Shown here one piece after another: positions 6,253 to 8,458 of a DNA stretch of 8,458 nucleotides. The notes below the pieces were generated by a model. That model was not told the DNA's origin. It saw only the letters and a program-made list of their open reading frames with translations, and did no database searches. Every line of letters begins with the position of its first letter. Positions within the stretch are counted from its first letter, which is position 1. The stretch covers positions 1 to 8,458 of the forward strand of contig JAFGIE010000021.1 of NCBI GenBank assembly GCA_016929775.1, in the 5' to 3' direction. The stretch comes from Anaerolineae bacterium. Lineage in GTDB: Bacteria; Chloroflexota; Anaerolineae; JAFGEY01. Position numbers and translations under genes: made by a program.

Positions 6253-6519
6253 CTAGAGCGAGTCCATGTACTCGCGCAGCATCTGCCGCTCCAGATCGCC
6301 CACCTCGATCTTGAGCGCCTTGGCGATCTGGGTCCCCCGCAGAGCGGCCTCCCAGCACGTGCGCTCTCGGCACAGGTACGCGCCCCGTCCATTCCGCCTG
6401 CCCGTCTCGTCGACGACGAGCGCTCCCTCGGGGGTGCGCACGAGCCTCACCAGCTCGCGCTTGGCCCGGGGCTGCCGACAGACGATACACGTTCGCTGCG
6501 GGACGTGTTTGCGGCGCAC
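6253..6519 (-). CDS. ylxR: YlxR family RNA-binding protein (RNase P modulator RnpM)
   Basis: An 88-aa protein of the DUF448/YlxR family; in B. subtilis the member is known as RnpM, which binds the RNase P RNA and tunes its activity. Recognised by PQRTCIVCRQPRAKRELVRLV (7-27) and the signature GRGAYLC (44-50), followed by RERTCWEAAL. Cys11, Cys14, Cys50 and Cys55 could form a metal site. Start: GTG at 6517-6519 shares its first G with the TAG stop of nusA (TAGTG), with GGGAGGA about 12 nt upstream; the frame is open further upstream, but those residues lie within nusA. Tight coupling to nusA is expected. The family assignment is firm; a role in RNase P control here is inferred. Confidence 0.93.
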   Translation of the reverse strand: MRRKHVPQRTCIVCRQPRAKRELVRLVRTPEGALVVDETGRRNGRGAYLCRERTCWEAALRGTQIAKALKIEVGDLERQMLREYMDSL

Positions 6520-8219
6520 TAGATGTCCAGGTCCTCCCACTCATCGCCGCTGCGCTTGTGGCGCGGCTGGCTGATCAGCTGGCCTGTCTCCTCGTCAAGC
6601 ACGAGGCGGCGCCGTCTGCGGCGGTGCGTTTCCTTCTTGCCGCCCACCAGCTCGTCCAGTTGCTCGTCCTCGACATAGCGGAACTGCGGTCGTTTCGCTC
6701 GCTGCGGCTCACTCTGCGCTTCCTGTCTCGGCGCGGGCTCCATCTCGAGCTCCGGCTCCAACTCGGGGGCCTCGGCAACTGCCTCCTGTGCCGCCATCTC
6801 CTCGACCAGCTCTTCGTCCTCTGGAGCTGCCTCAACGATCGCCTCCTCGGGCGCCAGTTCCGCCTCGAGTTGCTCGGCCTCGGCGACATAGGCTTCCTCG
6901 TCCTCGCTCACGTCCGCCGCCAGGTCAGCCACGGCTTCCCCTACAGCTTCCTCTTCGAGCAGCGCCTCCGCCTCGGTCACCGCGTCGACCAGCTCCTCTG
7001 CTTCCGCGGGCGCCAGCTCTGCTGCGGTTTCCACGGCTTCGAGCTCGGCCTCCTCTTCGGGCGCTTCCGGCTCGGCAGCCGGCTCCTTGCCCAACAGGAT
7101 CGCCTCGGCCATAGCGAGGATGTCGCGCTGCTTGCGCGCGGGCGGCGCCATGTACTGGGTCCGGCTGAGTCCCTCGTGCATGGCCTCGCTGGCGCTCTTG
7201 ATGTCGATCCGCCACGAGGTCAGCTTGGCGCCCAGGCGCGCATTCTGCCCCTCCTTGCCGATCGCAAGCGAGAGCTGATCGTCGGGCACGACGACCGTCG
7301 CCGTCTTGGCCCCGTCGTCGGTCTCCCCGAGCACGACATAGTCCACCCTGGCTGGGCTCAGTGCGTTGGCGATGAACTTGGCAGGATCCGCGTTCCACTC
7401 GACCACGTCGATCTTTTCGCCGCCCAGCTCGCCGACGATCGACTGGATGCGCATTCCGCGGACGCCGACGCAGGAGCCAACTGGGTCCACGCCCTCCTGC
7501 AAGGCAGCCACTGCGACCTTGGAGCGCCGGCCCGCCTCGCGGGCGATGGCCTTGATCTCGACGCTGCCGCTAAAGATCTCGGGCACTTCGAGCTCGAGCA
7601 GGCGGCGCAGCATGTGGCGATGCGTGCGCGAGACGACGATCTGTGGCCCGCGGCTGCTGCGACGGACCTCCATGACGTAGGCGCGAATGCGCTGCCCGAT
7701 CCGATAGCGCTCACCCGGGACCTGCTGGTTGCGCGGCATCACGGCTTCCGTCCGGCCCAGGTTCAGCGTGATCGAGTGCGACGTGATGTTGGCGACCATG
7801 CCATTGATCAGCTCGCCCTCGCGGTCCGCATAGCTGGTGAACAGCGCGTCGCGCTCTGCCTCCCGGATGCGCTGCAGGATGACCTGCTTGGCTGTCTGCG
7901 CGGCAATGCGCCCGAACGAGCGCGGCGTCACCTCTTGCTTGACCAGCGCGCCCAGCTCGGCTTCCGGATCGAAACGACGCGCCTCGCCCAGCGCGATCTC
8001 AAAGCGCTCATCCTCGACTTGCTCAACGACAATGCGCTCCTCGTACACGTGGGGCTCGCCGGTCGCGAAATCGATCGTGGCCTTGATGGTCGAAGACCCG
8101 CCAAAGTTGCGCTTGTAGGCCGAAACCAGAGCCGACTCGATCGCCTCAAAGATCACTTCCTGCGGCAGATTGCGCTCGCTGCAGATCTGGTTGATCGCTA
8201 TCACGAATTCGCTTTTCAA
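6519..8219 (-). CDS. nusA: Transcription termination/antitermination factor NusA with long acidic C-terminal tail
   Basis: Binds RNA polymerase and nascent RNA, and promotes pausing and intrinsic termination or antitermination. The 566-aa product has the RNAP-binding N-terminal domain (1 to about 130, starting [18 protein letters not shown]), an S1 domain (about 135-198, [20 protein letters not shown]), KH1 (about 248-290, [20 protein letters not shown]) and KH2 (about 308-345, [20 protein letters not shown]). From about residue 378 follows a 120-residue Glu/Ala-rich acidic stretch, then a basic patch with RRRRRR (533-538) and the acidic end GDEWEDLDI. No E. coli-type acidic repeat domains are recognisable. 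Start: TTG at 8217-8219, preceded at 9 nt by a perfect AGGAGG and giving the N-terminus typical of the family; the frame extends upstream to an ATG but without support. First gene after the promoter; its stop overlaps ylxR. Confidence 0.97.
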   Translation of the reverse strand: MKSEFVIAINQICSERNLPQEVIFEAIESALVSAYKRNFGGSSTIKATIDFATGEPHVYEERIVVEQVEDERFEIALGEARRFDPEAELGALVKQEVTPRSFGRIAAQTAKQVILQRIREAERDALFTSYADREGELINGMVANITSHSITLNLGRTEAVMPRNQQVPGERYRIGQRIRAYVMEVRRSSRGPQIVVSRTHRHMLRRLLELEVPEIFSGSVEIKAIAREAGRRSKVAVAALQEGVDPVGSCVGVRGMRIQSIVGELGGEKIDVVEWNADPAKFIANALSPARVDYVVLGETDDGAKTATVVVPDDQLSLAIGKEGQNARLGAKLTSWRIDIKSASEAMHEGLSRTQYMAPPARKQRDILAMAEAILLGKEPAAEPEAPEEEAELEAVETAAELAPAEAEELVDAVTEAEALLEEEAVGEAVADLAADVSEDEEAYVAEAEQLEAELAPEEAIVEAAPEDEELVEEMAAQEAVAEAPELEPELEMEPAPRQEAQSEPQRAKRPQFRYVEDEQLDELVGGKKETHRRRRRRLVLDEETGQLISQPRHKRSGDEWEDLDI

Positions 8220-8228
8220 TTCCCCGAA

Positions 8229-8234
8229 CCTCCT
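8229..8234 (-). promoter_or_regulatory. nusA ribosome-binding site (decides a TTG start)
   Basis: Perfect AGGAGG on the minus strand, 9 nt before the TTG at 8217-8219. The upstream part of the same frame (MWLRRHHRRFGE) lacks such a site, so TTG is preferred. A second GAGGAG lies about 13 nt further upstream. Confidence 0.8.
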
Positions 8235-8269
8235 GTGGTGTCTCCTCAACCACACGTTCTGTACACCCG

Positions 8270-8303
8270 CCTACAACAAGAAAAGTGGGGGTTGCCCACT
8301 TTT
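8270..8303 (-). terminator. Intrinsic-terminator-like hairpin in the nusA leader (possible attenuator)
   Basis: Minus-strand RNA would form a 9-bp stem AAAAGUGGG (8295-8303) / CCCACUUUU (8281-8289) with loop CAACC, followed by an interrupted U-rich stretch (CUUGUUGU). It lies about 20-25 nt downstream of the predicted transcription start and about 60 nt upstream of the nusA start, so it is inside the leader. The broken U-tract suggests a weak terminator of the kind that depends on NusA, consistent with autoregulation. Read on the plus strand it has six consecutive T after the stem, but no plus-strand gene enters it. It may also end transcripts of the upstream gene. Confidence 0.65.
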
Positions 8304-8331
8304 TTCGCGAGGAGAGTATGAATGCAACGCT

Positions 8332-8360
8332 ATTATAGCACTGTCGCAGCGGCGCGTCAA
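8332..8360 (-). promoter_or_regulatory. Sigma70-type promoter of the nusA operon
   Basis: On the minus strand TTGACG (8355-8360) and a perfect TATAAT (8332-8337) are separated by 17 nt, the optimum. Transcription would start near 8325, giving a leader of about 105 nt before nusA. In such GC-rich DNA this near-consensus match is unlikely by chance, and it is correctly placed and oriented for the whole downstream operon. Confidence 0.88.
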
Positions 8361-8383
8361 GTCCTCGCACGCGGAGGGCAATC

Positions 8384-8395
8384 GCATTTAAATGC
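8384..8395. repeat. Perfect 12-bp palindrome upstream of the nusA promoter
   Basis: GCATTTAAATGC, centred about 65 nt before the predicted transcription start and overlapping the stop codon of the upstream gene. It is AT-rich within GC-rich DNA. It could be an operator for a dimeric regulator or chance. GTCCTC copies flank it (8361-8366, 8418-8423, and inverted at 8400-8405). Confidence 0.4.
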
Positions 8396-8456
8396 TGCAG
8401 AGGACCTGAGCGAGGTAGTCCTCGTCCCAACCTGCTTTGAGGCGCTTGCCCCGGAT
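8388..8456 (-). CDS. C-terminal end of an unidentified upstream gene
   Basis: The minus-strand frame ending at TAA (8388-8390) is open to the right window edge and encodes 22 residues: IRGKRLKAGWDEDYLAQVLC, then Ser-Ile. The composition looks protein-like, and the stop lies 27 nt before the -35 box of the nusA promoter, a natural place for a gene end. It does not resemble the end of RimP, the usual upstream neighbour of nusA. The fragment is too short to name a product. Confidence 0.45.
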   Translation of the reverse strand: MRGKRLKAGWDEDYLAQVLCSI

Positions 8457-8458
8457 AC

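Noticed and set aside
8281..8306. The leader hairpin as a plus-strand terminator
   Set aside because: The stem followed by six T would be a good plus-strand terminator, but no plus-strand gene ends there; it is better explained within the nusA leader, though bidirectional action is possible.
6558..8321. A 587-codon open frame on the plus strand opposite nusA
   Set aside because: The Leu/Arg/Ala/Asp-rich product is the mirror of the Glu/Ala-rich NusA coding sequence; no domain, ribosome-binding site or promoter supports it.
8146..8430. A 94-codon minus-strand frame across the nusA promoter and leader
   Set aside because: It runs through the promoter, terminator hairpin and nusA start in a different frame, with an implausible composition.
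1..8458. Mobile elements, CRISPR arrays, tRNA or rRNA genes
   Set aside because: No transposase or integrase motifs, terminal inverted repeats, regular spaced repeats, or tRNA/rRNA sequences were seen on either strand; the Rmt homologue therefore shows no sign of a recent mobile origin.

Overview
This GC-rich window holds one compact, one-directional gene cluster, all on the minus strand, so it reads from right to left. It is the nusA-infB operon (transcription elongation, translation initiation and ribosome maturation). The order in transcription is: tail of an unknown upstream gene, strong sigma70-type promoter, leader with an intrinsic-terminator hairpin, nusA, ylxR (rnpM), a 128-nt spacer, infB, rbfA, an NrnA-type DHH/DHHA1 phosphoesterase gene, truB, ribF, a 16S rRNA methyltransferase of the Rmt/ArmA (m7G1405) type, and the start of an RsmI-like tetrapyrrole-methylase gene that runs off the left edge. 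No gene is supported on the plus strand; the long plus-strand open frames are antisense shadows of GC-rich genes.

The nusA-ylxR-infB-rbfA-nrnA-truB-ribF order is typical of Gram-positive-like lineages. The short IF2 (592 aa), the NusA N-terminus followed by a long Glu/Ala-rich C-terminal tail, frequent GTG/TTG starts and high GC suggest a Chloroflexota (Chloroflexi) bacterium. That assignment is inference. Neither rimP nor the L7Ae-like ylxQ gene, common members of this operon, is present at its usual place.

Right end (about 8220-8458): the last 22 codons of an unidentified gene, a near-consensus promoter (TTGACG, 17 nt, TATAAT), and about 25 nt downstream a terminator-like hairpin inside the nusA leader. 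This suggests attenuation, possibly NusA autoregulation. Centre (about 1086-8219): the core operon, with start and stop codons overlapping or a few bases apart except for the ylxR-infB spacer. Left end (1-983): the most unusual part. A close relative of the aminoglycoside-resistance methyltransferases (RmtB-like) is followed, with an ATGA overlap, by an RsmI-like gene. These families modify G1405 and C1402 of 16S rRNA, three bases apart in helix 44 of the decoding centre, so the pair looks like a decoding-centre modification module built into a housekeeping ribosome-biogenesis operon.
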